NCBI RefSeq assembly: GCF_026262505.1
Contig: NC_067204.1
Span: forward strand, 14,154,522 to 14,218,521
Direction of reading: 5' to 3'
DNA length: 64,000 bases
DNA from: Trichomonas vaginalis G3
Taxonomy: Eukaryota; Parabasalia; Trichomonadida; Trichomonadidae
The first letter of the stretch is position 1; every line of letters begins with the position of its first letter. The notes beneath the pieces were generated by a model that saw only the letters and a list, made by a program, of their open reading frames with translations, had not been told where the DNA came from and searched no databases. Below are positions 10,414 to 21,798 of this stretch, piece after piece. The position numbers were made by a program, and so were the translations under genes.

Positions 10414-10431
10414 TTTTTATCTAGATAAAAT

Positions 10432-10908
10432 ATGCTTCCAATAGAAAAAGAAAATTCAAGAGTTGCTACAACTAAACCATTAGATGAACTTTTTACTAAT
10501 GTCGGTCAAAAGTTTGAGACAGAGACCGTAAAGCATGAAGGCTATCGTTTTGACTACCCATTAAGATGGCTAAGAGACCCATCTGTCACAAAAGCTATTG
10601 GCTTTCGTAGAATGAAGTTGTGTTCTGTAGAAGATAAAAGTTTTCCATTTATTGTAAAGTTTCATATAGATTATATATCTGAAGGGAAACGAAAAATGTG
10701 GGAAGAAATTGAGCTAATACAAGTTGACCTTTCATCTTCTCTACAGACTGCGTTAAAAAATATAGAAGATAAAAATAAATTCATGTTATGCAAAATATGC
10801 TGATGAATATGCAAATACCGAGAGCACACTTTATGTGAGAATTGTATATGACAAACAAAATTCACAAGTGTCATTTCAAATCTACGAAGACAATCCAAGA
10901 AAGACGAC
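10432..10908 (+). pseudogene. N-terminal part of conserved Maverick structural-type gene, next to gap
   Basis: This region starts MLPIEKENSRVATTKPLDEL and runs into the run of N. It matches the minus-strand gene 54382-55224 and the second copy at 18830-19680. It is divergent from the fibre gene, with 18 bases between the two start codons; those bases contain the palindrome TTTTATCTAGATAAAA. Confidence 0.6.
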
Positions 10909-10933
10909 NNNNNNNNNNNNNNNNNNNNNNNNN
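10909..10933. other. 25-N assembly gap
   Basis: A run of 25 N joins two blocks that share about 4.6 kb of duplicated sequence. The order and number of Maverick A copies across this gap is not certain. Confidence 0.99.
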
Positions 10934-10944
10934 AACAATCCCCT

Positions 10945-11480
10945 CTTCTATCTTTTATCTCTTATTCTGCCAACACATTCACAACTAAAACGAAAACAAA
11001 GTTGGTCGTGTAGGTCTTTAAATTCTTCAGATTTAAATATGTCCGAGAATTGTTCTATTATACCATTCGCAATCTTTGTCCATAACCTTATGGTTGCAAT
11101 GAATCAAGAAAACTTCATAGTGTTACCTTTTCGTATGAAACTTCTTTTATTTTCTACTGATCAGTTGCTTTGACTCAATTTGCGTCGAATTCAAGGTAAT
11201 AGTGGAGCTTTTGTTGGTTGATTCAGGCCATTGGGTAAAGGTCAATATAGTCCGTGCATTTCATAAAAGATACTTTCAGTTTTCATCTATTCCGCACTAC
11301 AGTTAAATTAGATTTGTTAACAAGTTCTTGCTTTTATCTTCTGGATTTCTGTTTTCAAAAGTATATGAAGGAAGGAATGAAGCTTTTCACTCTACTAACA
11401 TAGATGTTGGAGTCAGACGAAAGAGTTTGTGCTGTAGTTGTTTGAATTGTTGTTGTGCCGATTGTTAGACATTGTCTGTT
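10945..11480 (-). pseudogene. Copy of the unknown Maverick gene at 62173-62607
   Basis: The minus strand resembles the 62173-62607 gene, clearest around a HCNHKV motif followed by KSEEFK-like sequence. Broken and noisy. Confidence 0.5.
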
Positions 11481-11530
11481 CTTACATTACAAAAGAAAAA
11501 AAATAAAAAATAATAAACTAACTTTATTTT

Positions 11531-12310
11531 TTATTTCGGGAAATTCATGACCAAATTCAAGATAGAAAAGAGGTTAGAAAAGAGGTTAGAATCTAACCTT
11601 CTACCAAATATATTTTTGTCTGATTTATCACTCATACGAAGAAGTCTTGACAAAACATTTACGAAGAAGTCTTTACAAAATCTACGGGTGGAGAAAAGAG
11701 TAAAAAACAGTGATATCTTCACGTCTACCTAAACATTATTTTTGGTATTAAATTTCATGAGTTTCTGAGAGTTTAGACCATGTTAGAAAAGAGGTAGAAA
11801 AGAGTTAGACTAACCTTCTACCCTAAATTATATTTTGGGTCCTTTACACTCGATAGCAGAGGAGTCTTGACAAACGACATATACGCAGAAATCCTTTGAC
11901 AAAGCATATACAGAGAAATATGAGAAATTCAAGAGGTGAAAAAGAGGTTAAGAAAAACAGGGTTAACTAACCTGTCTACCCTAAATTATAATTTTTGGTC
12001 CGGGAACAAACATAACGCCAGTCAAGGATGTATAGTTAAATTACATTTTGAAATCATTTCATTAACACCCTTTGTAAGCTCATTAAAAGCTTGTTTTGAG
12101 TCGCCACATTTGGCTCCACCGTATTTCTTTTCAACCAAAACTCACAAGAATTTCCTGCCATGAATTTTTATAACAACTAACTTTATTTTTTCATCCTCAA
12201 GGATAATTCATGACAAATTCAAGAGGTAGAAAAACATAAACAGCTGTAAAGGAAACTGAAAGGTTTAGGAATGGCTTAAAACCTTACTAACCCTAAATTA
12301 TATTTTTTTG
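11531..12310. repeat. Four diverged copies of the Maverick intergenic hairpin module
   Basis: Units at about 11565-11615, 11785-11840, 11935-11995 and 12215-12310 each have AGAGGTTAGA-type arms, then TCTAACCTTCTACC and an AT block (TAAATTATATTTTT). The first is followed by the GAAGAAGTCTTGACAAAACA unit. The same module occurs at 21620-21690 and in Maverick B near 61080, 61910, 63056 and 63186. Confidence 0.65.
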
Positions 12311-12329
12311 TTCCGGAACAACTTTCTCT

Positions 12330-12660
12330 CAAAGGGCTGTTGGCATTAACTCTTTGCGTAAGCGTTTCAGACCTTCCTCAAACTCTGTGCGTCTCTCTTG
12401 GATTGAAGATTGAGATTGAATTGCTGGGGGTGAGCTTGTGAACATCCAAGGGTTGGGAAGTAAGGCATAGGCTGTAGGGGGTAGTTCGCGGATAGCCTTG
12501 GGTGTGGGTAGTAACCTTGGTAGTGGAAATGGTATAAATCGCGAGTACTTGCTGGACTGAGTGATACTTTGGTGCTTTAGGTTCCTCGGGTTTGGGGAAT
12601 GGGACTGGTTGGTGTACGTCGACATTTGTCTTGAAACGACAGTACAACTATTGTTCTGAA
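12330..12660 (-). pseudogene. Pro/Ser-rich Maverick ORF remnant, unknown function
   Basis: The minus strand encodes Pro- and Ser-rich sequence ending in a charged helix (ERRTEFEEGLKRLRKEL). Its base composition is less AT-rich than the surroundings. I do not recognise it. Broken. Confidence 0.35.
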
Positions 12661-13060
12661 GCAGTGACAGTCCTTGTTCTGAAAAAGTACAAGTATTGTT
12701 CTGACAGTGCAAGTATGTTCTGAAAAAGTCAAAGTATTTCTGAAGCAGTCAAAGTACTTGTTCTGAAAAAGTACAAGCTATTGTTCTGTTATAAAAGTAC
12801 CAGAGTATTGTTCTGAAACAGAAAATTTTTCTCGACAAATTGAGAGCTTTTACGGAAAATTGTGCTGAAAAAAGTACAAGTATTGTTCTGAAAAAGTACA
12901 AGTATTGTTCTGAAGCAGTAACAAGTATTTTCTGAAAAAAGTACAAGTATTGTTCTAAGCAGTTGCAAGTCCTGCTTCTGAAAAATAACAAGTATTTTCT
13001 GAAGCAGTAAGTTATTGTTCTGAAAAAGTGAACAAGTGTATTGTTCTGAAGCAGTGGCAA
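12660..13060. repeat. Degenerate array of a 22-bp-type repeat in Maverick A
   Basis: Many irregular copies of TTCTGAAGCAGTACAAGTA / GTTCTGAAAAAGTACAAG are present. This is the reverse-complement counterpart of the clean 22-bp array at 61690-61880. Confidence 0.7.
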
Positions 13061-13089
13061 TGGCAAAACATGCGAGCCATGTAGATGAG

Positions 13090-13470
13090 GCAATTTACCT
13101 TAATTTAAATAACGAGCTTGTTTAAGCAGACTGCGGCGGAGTCATGAAGCCCAAGGTCAATTCACCACTAATTTTCTGGAAGGCTTCTTTGAATCTCGAG
13201 ACTTCGGACTGGAATTCCAATTCAAATACCAGACGTGGACAGCCTACGTGGCATAAGACAACAAGAAAGAAGCTCTCTCAATTCCTTGCCAAGCGTCCTT
13301 GGATACAACTTCCCATAACAGAGAGAGAGTTCCATTCCACGAAGTATACCAATTCTCAGAGGCACTGTTTCCACTTCTCAGGACGCCTTCTACTTAACCT
13401 CAAGGCGACAATCCACACCAGATTCAGTAAACATCCTCATTTTAACTCCACTTTTTTATGTTTTTTGTGA
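13090..13470 (+). pseudogene. Copy of the Maverick gene at 61189-61554
   Basis: The plus strand matches the minus-strand ORF 61189-61554, for example the segments coding GIPIQIP, AKRPWIQLP and the ILRALFHFSG region. It lies beside the 22-bp repeats in both elements. Broken. Confidence 0.5.
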
Positions 13471-13489
13471 AAGTTGTCAAAAATAAATG

Positions 13490-14580
13490 TTTTCATGAAA
13501 TTTTCAAGGGTATAGAAGAGTGAGAAAAGAAGAGTTTAGATCTAACCTTCTACCCTAAACATTATTTTCAATACTTTTTCAGCACTTTTCCGTATATATA
13601 TGAAAGCAATTCGAGATAAAAGTCATAGATACAATGAATAGATATTGCACAACCATTTGTTGGAACCAAACTTGAAAGTCAGAGAAAACTGGTACTATGG
13701 TTCGTTAGAATTTAGAAGCAAGTCAATAAAGGTCCTTACCAATAACATAGAAAACTATTGTTGCTTGAACTGAAACTTGCATGACCATAAATCATTTGAA
13801 GGTCAAACACGTTCTATAAACTGTCAAATTTCTGTGAAGTATAAATTTAAATGACCATCTGTGGTAATGGTTCGTTCTGGTTTAGGTAACCACAAAATTG
13901 TGCCCAGAACGTTATGTTCTATCCCAAATAAAAACTCTGTATCTCTTGGAGGGTTAATTTCAATCTTTTGAAATGAAACGGTGGAGTTCATTTGTCATAT
14001 TCTAGTTTCAGATAGTATGTTCCATTTAGTAAAGAGTCGTATTTTTCTTGATATCCCAATAATATTTGTTCATTTGAGTTGAAAGTCATTTAGAGTTTCT
14101 CAAGATTTCGTCTGAAACGGAACTGGTAAAATTCTCATTCGTCAAAATTTGTCTATTAGACCATCAGAACCTTTATACTGCCATGAAAATATACTGCGAA
14201 CATAAATGCGTTAGTTCTTTTTGAAAACAAAACTCTTTCTAAATCCTATTGGCCTTGCATCTGAAGGACTTTGAAGCCAACGAAGTGGATAGTCAAACCT
14301 TGTATTGGATGAAATTTCTTCATCTGATATTGTCTACCAGCATTTGTAAAAGATATAGTCTAACGGTTTGTATCTGCTACTTTTGTTCTTTGTTTTTCAA
14401 CCTGAAGCATTTAATATATGTAAAAATATATTTTTTTAAATGGTATGCCATATAGCTTCTTAATTTGTTAAGAAGTATTTTGAACGTATTTTCCATCTGT
14501 AATTCTAGTGTTTACATAGCATAGCCCGCCTTAGTAAAATACTTGTAATTTCCTATAGTTTACGCCGGTATAAAAGTAGA
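13490..14580. other. Degenerate Maverick A interior without a recognisable gene
   Basis: A hairpin module copy lies at about 13508-13570. The minus strand between about 14100 and 13860 retains coding-like sequence (NEQILLGYQEKYDSLLNGTYYLKLEYDK-type, shown in part), but no family is recognised. No polymerase palm motif is visible here. Confidence 0.4.
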
Positions 14581-15010
14581 AAGAGTCTTGTTCTTCGCTA
14601 TAGTAGTAAACTCAAACGTATGCTTGCCATAGTCTGTAATTTCAATTGTTCATCTTCTAGTTCGTCGACAAATTCGAATACAATATCCTAAATTTGCTAT
14701 GTTCTTATTGTTTTCAGAACGAGTGACCCAACGTAAGTTTTCAAGTCTATGTCGTTTCTTATACGGTTTATATGGTCTACAAAAGGTTAAATTGTTAGGA
14801 TTCAGTTAAATGAGTTGCAATGACAACATGTTTAAGATAGCGTTTTCCACTCATCTTCATAATAGCATATCCGTCATTTCGCTCCCATTCGCTTAAAATC
14901 TTCTTTGTCTTTTGTTTCTGACTTCAAATGACTGACAACATGAATTTCATATTTCTCATCTAACAAACAAGTTTCCCAACGGTCTTCTCCAACAAACTCA
15001 GCGTACATTT
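14580..15010 (-). pseudogene. NUMOD4-HNH endonuclease cassette in Maverick A
   Basis: The minus strand starts with sequence like MYAEFVGEDRWET, then a YEIHCCQSFEVRN core, GKRYLKHVVIATHF, and further on DHINRI-type and LRWVTRSENNKN sequence. NUMOD4 followed by an HNH core with N-x-x-L-R-W-V is characteristic of free-standing homing endonucleases of phages and large DNA viruses. Its leader contains the TTTTTTATTTTATTTTGAA box right before the ATG. Maverick B has no such cassette at the matching place. Broken. Confidence 0.6.
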
Positions 15011-15029
15011 CAAATAAAATAAAAAATGT

Positions 15030-15300
15030 CACTTTTTAAAATAAATTACTTCATGCAATGTTCACTAACATCGAAAGGCATGTCCATAAGACTTCTTCTT
15101 CTAACCTCTCTAGTCTGTTTGGATAATTTGCACGTGCTGTTTCCAAAGTCCATTTCGTAGCGAAGACCACCAGTTTGTCATAGACTTTTATGGGTCTTCC
15201 CTTCCTATATTAAAATTCTTCGAAACTCTCCAACCATATCTTGCAACTCTGCTTTTATTCTAGCAGATTTTCTATCCATTCTATATTGGGGCATTTTTAT
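15030..15300 (-). pseudogene. N-terminal module of Maverick polymerase-type ORF, second copy in A
   Basis: Same module as 6571-6835. Matches the start of the 58709 gene. Broken. Confidence 0.6.
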
Positions 15301-15309
15301 AAAAATAAA

Positions 15310-16090
15310 AAAATATTTTTTCTTTACTTTACATAACCACCTGCTGCCATAAGTCTTGACGCCAACCCATACCAGCTAATGAAGTTGACTTGGTTTAGTT
15401 TCAAACTAACTTTGGTTTTGGTTTATCTTCAGTTTTTGGTTTCTCTTCTTCTATGGTTTTTCGTCACTTTTCGTTCCTCTGACTTTACCTCACCTGCAGG
15501 AACAGTGTGTTGTCAACATCTTCATAAATATCATATGCCATTTGTTTTTGTTTTCCTTTCAACTTTTTGTGTTTGTTGTAAAGTTTAGAATATTTCGACT
15601 CTAAGTCAATGAGATGTTCTATAATGAACTGTTTGTCAGTGAAGTAAACTTTTCCATCTGTTGTCTCGAAAGCTCCTTCAGACTTCAATATTTTATTTGT
15701 GTAGAGTCTGTTTCTTTTTTGAGATATACTAGCCGTTCCATTTCTATGAAAAGTGACTTTATAGTTAGGGTTTGTATTCCAGACCTGGCACTTTCTATTA
15801 TTGAATTTTTCTCTTCATCTGTAAGTTCTTTGACAGGTTTTGACAATGGTTCTGAACTTTTTGTTTGTGGTGTCAAATCTACCGTTTCAACTTCTTCGGT
15901 CATTTCATCTCAGTAAAAATTTTAGTTTGTTTGTTTTCAACTGGTTGTTTGTTTTTTAAGTCGGTCTAAAACTTCCTGAGGTATAGAAGAACTTGACAAA
16001 CACGTTGTGTAACTACGTAAGTCGACAAATTCATCTTGAACCCATTTGTCTCAATGCTGTATTGTTCATTTCATCTCAGTAAAAATTACA
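15310..16090 (-). pseudogene. Small Maverick genes matching 57922-58678, second copy in A
   Basis: Carries the TEEVETVDLTPQTKSSEP start (at 15903), the YFTDKQFIIEHLIDLESKY region and the 46-codon ORF remnant, in the same order as 6860-7623. Broken. Confidence 0.65.
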
Positions 16091-16485
16091 TTCCCCAAGT
16101 TTGAGGTGGTTGCGGTTGGTTATTGTTTACCCATTGTTGTGCATGGTTATATCCTCTGTTAAAGAATCTTTCACCTTGGTCCATATAGTGTCCTGCTTGG
16201 TTATTGTATCATTTGCTTTGTTATAATAGTTTCCTGCTTGTCTTCCTACATTGTCCATCCATCCTTGAACTTTTCCTCTTGTTTCAGGAATTGGAATAAG
16301 ATTTTGCATCTCGTGCTACATCCCAACCTTCTGTTACAGTTTGTATAATAGGTTGTGCTTCTCTTTAAGTATACCTAATGTACTCAAAATCTTCCTTCCA
16401 CTCCAAATACACCTCTGGCTATTGTTCCCACTGCGGGCAAAAATCTGGATGCAACTCCTGCTAATGCGCAAATAAACCCATTTCT
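16085..16485 (-). pseudogene. Amphipathic glycine-rich Maverick protein, second copy in A
   Basis: Counterpart of 57501-57902, with GKVQGWMDNVGRQAGNYYN visible on the minus strand. Broken. Confidence 0.65.
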
Positions 16486-16497
16486 TAGGGTAAAAAA

Positions 16498-17437
16498 TGA
16501 CGAATCCAACAAGGACCCCTATGTTTCTAAAGCACAAAGAAAGCACTCATGATAAAAATCTTTAGTTCAACACCAAATGCTTGGTTTATGGATATCTTGG
16601 AAAACATTCGAGGTATAGAGAAGAGGACCCCATACTGGCAATATTGTCGGTCAAAACACAAGATACTGTGAAGCCATACCATTATGGTCCAAAAATATTT
16701 TAGATGTGAAAACTGCTTTGACATAATTCGTTGACAAATACCATCCAACAAAACTGACATCTGACTGTGAAAGTTCTTTCAAATCAGATGATGTTAAAAA
16801 ACTATCTGCGTTCAAAAAATGAAACCATATATCATTGTCGACCAAAACCATTCTGCTCTTGGTGTCATTGACGTTTGTATAAAAATTAAGAGACTAAACC
16901 AACCACAAGGTGTGAAGCAAATGAAATGTCATATGACGACAAATATAGACACTTCTCCATGGCAAAGATGAGACAAGTTTTAAATATTTACAATAGCCGT
17001 AAACAAAAAGTTGGGAAACCACTCCCCCGAAGAAATGAAAAAACAACCTGACTTAGAGAAAGACTATAATTTTAATAATTTAGTCAAAAGAGACAAACAA
17101 GAAAGAATGCCGGCTTCAAACTTAGAAAGGTGACAAAGTAAAAATAGAAATACCTAAACGCGACCCATATGAAAAATACTATTGACTATGACAACAATGG
17201 GAACCCGACAGTACTCACATTCGTGTTCGTAAAAATAGAGAAAAGTATACAAGAGAATATTATGAAGTTTAGGCAAACATGGCAAAATGTACACACTGCA
17301 AGCAGAAGATAAAACTACTATTGTCAGACCTCGTTTCAAACTTGCAAGGTTCAAGGTGGTATACTTTCAAAGACAGTTCCTAACAAATATAAGACAACTC
17401 CTGACGAATATGCTAAAGAAGTTGAAAATGACGACTA
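16498..17437 (+). pseudogene. Maverick integrase, second copy in A
   Basis: Matches 56524-57483 and 8055-9014 along its length. More broken than the first copy. Confidence 0.7.
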
Positions 17438-18812
17438 AGCATTTCTATACCATGCGTAAACTGTCATGTAAGGTGGCATGTAGTCTTTACTTTGTCCCGT
17501 TGTTTGCGTATATCCTGAAACGCGATGTGTATGGTTCCATCTCCCTGAGTGTGTACCCCAGAAACAATTATAGCAAACTTAACGTTGCTTTAACATCATA
17601 TCCTTACCTTTTGTCATTGCTGACCAATCCCAAAATTATGTTTATGCCAAACCTGCTTAGATGTACTTAAATTATGTAGTACTGTGCGCAGGTTAATTTT
17701 CACCTGAAATCGTTTTACTTCCACCTGTTTCCTTTGAAGAGTTTGCACAATACAAAAACCTGTCGACTATTTGAGTCCAAGTTCCAAAACCGAACTGTTT
17801 CTGGTCTGGTAGAGTTCATTGACGTATAAATAGAGCCATATAGGATATAATGTTTGAAGTATTTCTGTCTTTAATATTTGAAGCTCTGTTTTGTCTCTTT
17901 CTTGTCATATAAAATCTTGAGCAGTGAATTTAATATTATTTCATCCTTCATTACAAAACATCTTTACATCTAATGTTTCTCATCGTCGTTATGTCTTCAT
18001 TCCGATGTTAAACCTTGTGGAAAGTTAGGAGGTTACAATATATGCATCCCCACCAGTTTCTTCAACCGTTCCTTCAATACTTTCTATAGCAACAGTTTGT
18101 AAAACTTGTATGTGTATTCTGTCTGCTTCTTCTCTAACTCATCGTTAACATAAGTTTATCTGCTTTAAGGTCTAAACATCCTGAAACCCACCTGTATCGG
18201 CTTTAACTTTAAAAGTCTTCGATGTCCATTCATACCAGTCAACCCTTTCTTTCATTCGTTATCTTTCATCCACATATTCCTTATCCGCCTTCTTCACTAA
18301 CACACTAGCCATAATTCCCTTATCTACCTTATTTCAAGGCTAACGTTTAAGTCTGTTATTTCAGATATAGAATGTGTATGAGTCTTTTTAGAATATTCTG
18401 TTTTCAGCTCTGTCACTTCACTTGACATTTATTGTCAACATATGTTTTGTCTGCTAGTTCAGGATGAGTATGTTCTTTTGTTGCATACATTGTTTACTCT
18501 TCTTCTTTCTTTCTATTGCATCTTCTACATATTCTTTGTCAGCTTTTGTCAACATCTGCTTTCAAAAGAAGTTCATTTATAGTTTCTCGTTTAAAGTTCC
18601 TTTTGTTGGATTATTACAAGAAAGTATGGTTCTTATTGTCTTGAAACAGAAACTCTCTGTCATTGGGTTTAATGTCAGTTTTAAGTTTCCTTCTTTCAAT
18701 GACTCAGATATCTTAGAATAGTTGAAAAGTTTGTTGTGTTCTTATTTAAGCTTGCATAATGAGTTGTCGGTTGTGTGTATTTCTCTCATAGACGCTGTTT
18801 CATTTGACATTT
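17438..18812 (-). pseudogene. Collar-type fibre gene, second copy in A
   Basis: Matches 55242-56527, with the collar block at its left and KADKEYV-type repeats to the right. Broken, many breaks. Confidence 0.65.
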
Positions 18813-18829
18813 TTATTCTAGATAAAATA

Positions 18830-19680
18830 TGCTTCCAATAAAAAAAGAAAATTCAAAGATGCTACAACTAAACCATTAATGAACTTTTTACTAATGTCGG
18901 TCAAAAGTTTGAGACAGAGACCGTAAAGCATGAAGGCTATCGTTTTGATACCCATTAAGATGGCTAAGAGACCCATCTGTCACAAAAGCTATTGGCTTTT
19001 CGTAGAATAAATTTGTGTCTGTAGAAGATAAAAGTTTTCCATTTATTGTAAGTTTCATATAGATTATATATCTGAAGGGAAACGAAAAATGTGGGAAGAA
19101 ATTGAGCTAATACAAGTTGACCTTCATCTTCTACAGACTGCGTTAAAAAATATAGAAGATAAAAATAAATTCATGTTATGCAAAATATGCTGATGAATAT
19201 GCAAATACCGAGAGCACACTTTATGTGAGAATTGTATATGACAAACAAAATTCACAAGTGTCATTTCAAATCTACGAAAACAATCCAAAGAAAGACGAAC
19301 AAAATATATACAGAATTCACTGCAATGTCATGGTATTATTTGCAAAGAATGTTAAATCAGAAAGTCAAACTCTCCTTAGCAAATATTTACAGTCGATATG
19401 CAAGAGATGAACCATATTTATTTAAAGATGTTTTCGACCAGTGCTATTATTGTTCATGCTTCATTTTCTGGGCTCAAAAACTCTTTTTATGCTTGGCAAA
19501 TGACTTTTACGAAAAACCTACAAAGCTATATGAACCGCCGAGTGGAAGTATTTCAGACTTTCAAGTATGGTTTACACAGATGGAAGAAAAAGAATAATTC
19601 CATTATACCATGCGTTTTACTTAGAACTTAGTTTCATATACAACTACTATCGAACGGTAAAATATAATTTTTTAATACGG
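18830..19680 (+). pseudogene. Conserved Maverick structural-type gene, second copy in A
   Basis: Runs from an MLPIKKEN-like start through EFTAMSWYYLQRMLNQKV to YEPPSGSISDFQVWF. Counterpart of 54382-55224. Broken. Confidence 0.65.
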
Positions 19681-20150
19681 TTGAGGTGTTGGATTTGGTT
19701 GCCAAATAGACTGTGGTGCAGGTTCAGGCTGTTGTAACAGAGCTTGTTCTTCTGGTTCAGGGTTTTTAGGTATAATACCACAAACTGACCTACCTTTTAC
19801 CAATATTTTTTACTCCGTTCCAAATTCTCTTCCTACGTTTTACGCCATCCATATACCCTCTTCAACAGAATAGTTCCATTATACCATGCGTTTTACTTAG
19901 AACTAGTTTCATATACAACTACTATCGAACGGTAAAAATTATAATTTTTTAATACGGTTGAGGTGTTGGATTTGGTTGCCAACTAGACTGTGGTGCAGGT
20001 TCAGGCTGTTGTATAACAGGAGCTTGTTCTTCTGGTTCAGGGTCTTTAGGTATAATACCAACAAACTGACCTACCCTTTTACCAATATTTTTGACTCCGT
20101 TCCAAATTCCTCTTCCTACGGTTTTTATTCCATTCCATATACCTCTTCCA
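19632..20150. repeat. Tandem duplication of about 240 bp in the right end of A
   Basis: The stretch with the end of the structural gene and the C-terminal part of the 80-residue gene occurs twice, about 19632-19870 and 19873-20150. The second copy is the cleaner one. Confidence 0.75.
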
Positions 20151-20191
20151 ACATTTCGAAAGAAGTTTCCAATACTACTGAAGAAACCCAT
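19949..20191 (-). CDS. 80-residue amphipathic, Gly/Trp-rich Maverick protein
   Basis: The protein has a repeated amphipathic N-terminal half (two GRGIWNGIK/V-type units at about residues 14-31), a Pro/Glu/Gln-rich tail from about residue 50 (KDPEPEEQAPVIQQPEP) and ends QPNPTPQPY. This copy is an open frame and nearly identical to 54137-54379. The basic amphipathic repeat resembles in style the membrane-active or core peptides of adenovirus-like virions; that is inference only. Confidence 0.75.
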   Translation of the reverse strand: MGFFSSIGNFFRNVGRGIWNGIKTVGRGIWNGVKNIGKRVGQFVGIIPKDPEPEEQAPVIQQPEPAPQSSWQPNPTPQPY

Positions 20192-20212
20192 TTTACTATA
20201 TGTAAAAATCTA

Positions 20213-20571
20213 ATGTCCGCCTAGTCTCTTACGTTTCCTGTTGAGTTCCATAGCATTCTTTAACTGGAGCTCATACATTCTGTTTCTCCTCTGGTAGAAA
20301 ACATACTCTGGGTCAACTCCTGTGTTCGCGTCATCTGCATAGAGTTGTTTATATCCCCTTCAGGGTTTGTATAAAACTCTTTCCATCTCATATTTGCATA
20401 CCATGGTGGCAAACCTAACGCAGCGTCATTTGACATGGCAGTTTGCATTTGTACATCTGTTGGCACTTGACCATAGTTTGCCATTGCAGTTTGTATTCTA
20501 ACTTCATTTGGAATATTCTCTGGGTTTGGTTGTCCAGGTTGCTGTGCATTCGCTAAGTTCTGTGCGTCCAT
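20213..20571 (-). pseudogene. 120-residue conserved Maverick protein, right end of A
   Basis: Near-identical to 5602-5964 and 53756-54118 for most of its length. Broken near its C-terminal part. It shares its leader with the other copies. Confidence 0.75.
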
Positions 20572-20594
20572 TTAATATTAGATAAAAATATCTC

Positions 20595-20726
20595 TTACGA
20601 GTACATATACTGAACATTTGCAGGCATTGGTTCATCTTCATATTCTCTGTACTTTTCTGCCACGTCAAATAAATAAATGACACAATGGAAAAAACCTAAA
20701 ACAAGTAGTCCTATTTCAAACCACAT
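20595..20726 (-). CDS. 43-residue membrane microprotein, right end of A
   Basis: Intact copy of the microprotein at 5447-5578 (start MWFEIGLLVLGF), overlapping the end of the adjacent methyltransferase gene in the same way. Confidence 0.65.
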   Translation of the reverse strand: MWFEIGLLVLGFFHCVIYLFDVAEKYREYEDEPMPANVQYMYS

Positions 20727-21529
20727 TTAGTTACCAATAAAATTTCTTTGTTATGACACTTTCTCCAGTTTATGGGACCTCTCTCATATTCTATCTTGTC
20801 ATATATAAACTCATAGTCATGTATGTCCTCTAACCATCTCATGACACTTTCCAAACCACTTTTATCGGATGTAAAGTAAAAGCATGGATGGTTATGTAAA
20901 ACGTCTAAAGTTTCTAAAGAGTCTCTCAAAGTCCAGTCTACTTGGTATTGAAAATCCCATGTGTTATAGAACGGCGGGTCCACTATAAAGAAAACATTTT
21001 CCTTGTCTTTATATTTTTCATACAACTCTGTCCAATGACATCTCACAAACTCTATACCCTCAATATATTTTTCTATGTCCTCTTTGAAAACATTTGTATA
21101 GTTAAGATATAAAACTTTTGACATAAGTGTTTCAATGTCATGAACTCTTATAGCACCACTATATAATAGTCTAGCAGATATACTATCCCAGTCTATATAT
21201 TCTGCTTTTTTCAAAACCTCTCTGACAATATCTTTCTTATCTAATGGTATACGTTCCATCTTACCTATAGGTATCTTTTCTTTCAACTCACTCAATATTT
21301 TGTTTGTGTCTGGTATATGTTTGAGACGGTTCATATAGTTGTCGAAGTCATTGCATATAATCTTTGAGTCAGGAAATACAGTATGGCACAGATGGGATAT
21401 ATAGAAACTTCCACCGAACAAATCTACAAATGTTAGACCATTCGGTAGTTTCTTAAGTTCTCTCAATAGAATATCTTTACATCTACTCTTATTTCCAAAG
21501 AAGGGTAACGGTGGTTTTGTAAAATTCAT
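20711..21529 (-). CDS. Dam-like DNA N6-adenine methyltransferase, right end of A
   Basis: Second full methyltransferase of Maverick A, with PFFGNKSR, DLFGGS and VDPPF at the same positions as in the left copy. I chose the ATG at 21529, which aligns with the starts of the other two copies; an upstream in-frame ATG at 21586 lies within the leader repeat TGTCACTTTTC and is not shared. It differs from the left copy by a handful of conservative changes (for example LSELKEKIPIG against LKELKEKIQIG), so the two ends are not being perfectly homogenised. It looks whole. Confidence 0.92.
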   Translation of the reverse strand: MNFTKPPLPFFGNKSRCKDILLRELKKLPNGLTFVDLFGGSFYISHLCHTVFPDSKIICNDFDNYMNRLKHIPDTNKILSELKEKIPIGKMERIPLDKKDIVREVLKKAEYIDWDSISARLLYSGAIRVHDIETLMSKVLYLNYTNVFKEDIEKYIEGIEFVRCHWTELYEKYKDKENVFFIVDPPFYNTWDFQYQVDWTLRDSLETLDVLHNHPCFYFTSDKSGLESVMRWLEDIHDYEFIYDKIEYERGPINWRKCHNKEILLVTKCGLK

Positions 21530-21574
21530 TTTATATACAATAAAAATGTTTTTTTCCTGAAAAGTGACAGAAAA

Positions 21575-21766
21575 GTGACAAAACATTTACGAAGAAATCT
21601 TGACAAATTCAAGAGGGTAGAAAAGAGGTTAGAAAAGAGGTTATATCTAACCTTCTACCCTAAAATATATTTTTGTCTGATTTTACGAAGAAGTCTTGAC
21701 AAAACATTTACGAAGAAGTCTTGACAAAACATTTACGAAGAAGTCTTGACAAAACATCTTCAGGGC
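21575..21766. repeat. Hairpin module plus 28-bp tandem repeats at right end of A
   Basis: A module with arms AGGTTA/TAACCT and GGTAGAA/TTCTACC is followed by TAAAATATATTTTTG. Then about three copies of CGAAGAAGTCTTGACAAAACATTTA-type sequence lie in tandem, with one more before the module. This material is absent between the tip and the methyltransferase in Maverick B. Confidence 0.75.
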
Positions 21767-21768
21767 TA

Positions 21769-21798
21769 GAAGGCACGAAGTGCCTGGAAGCCCCACTA

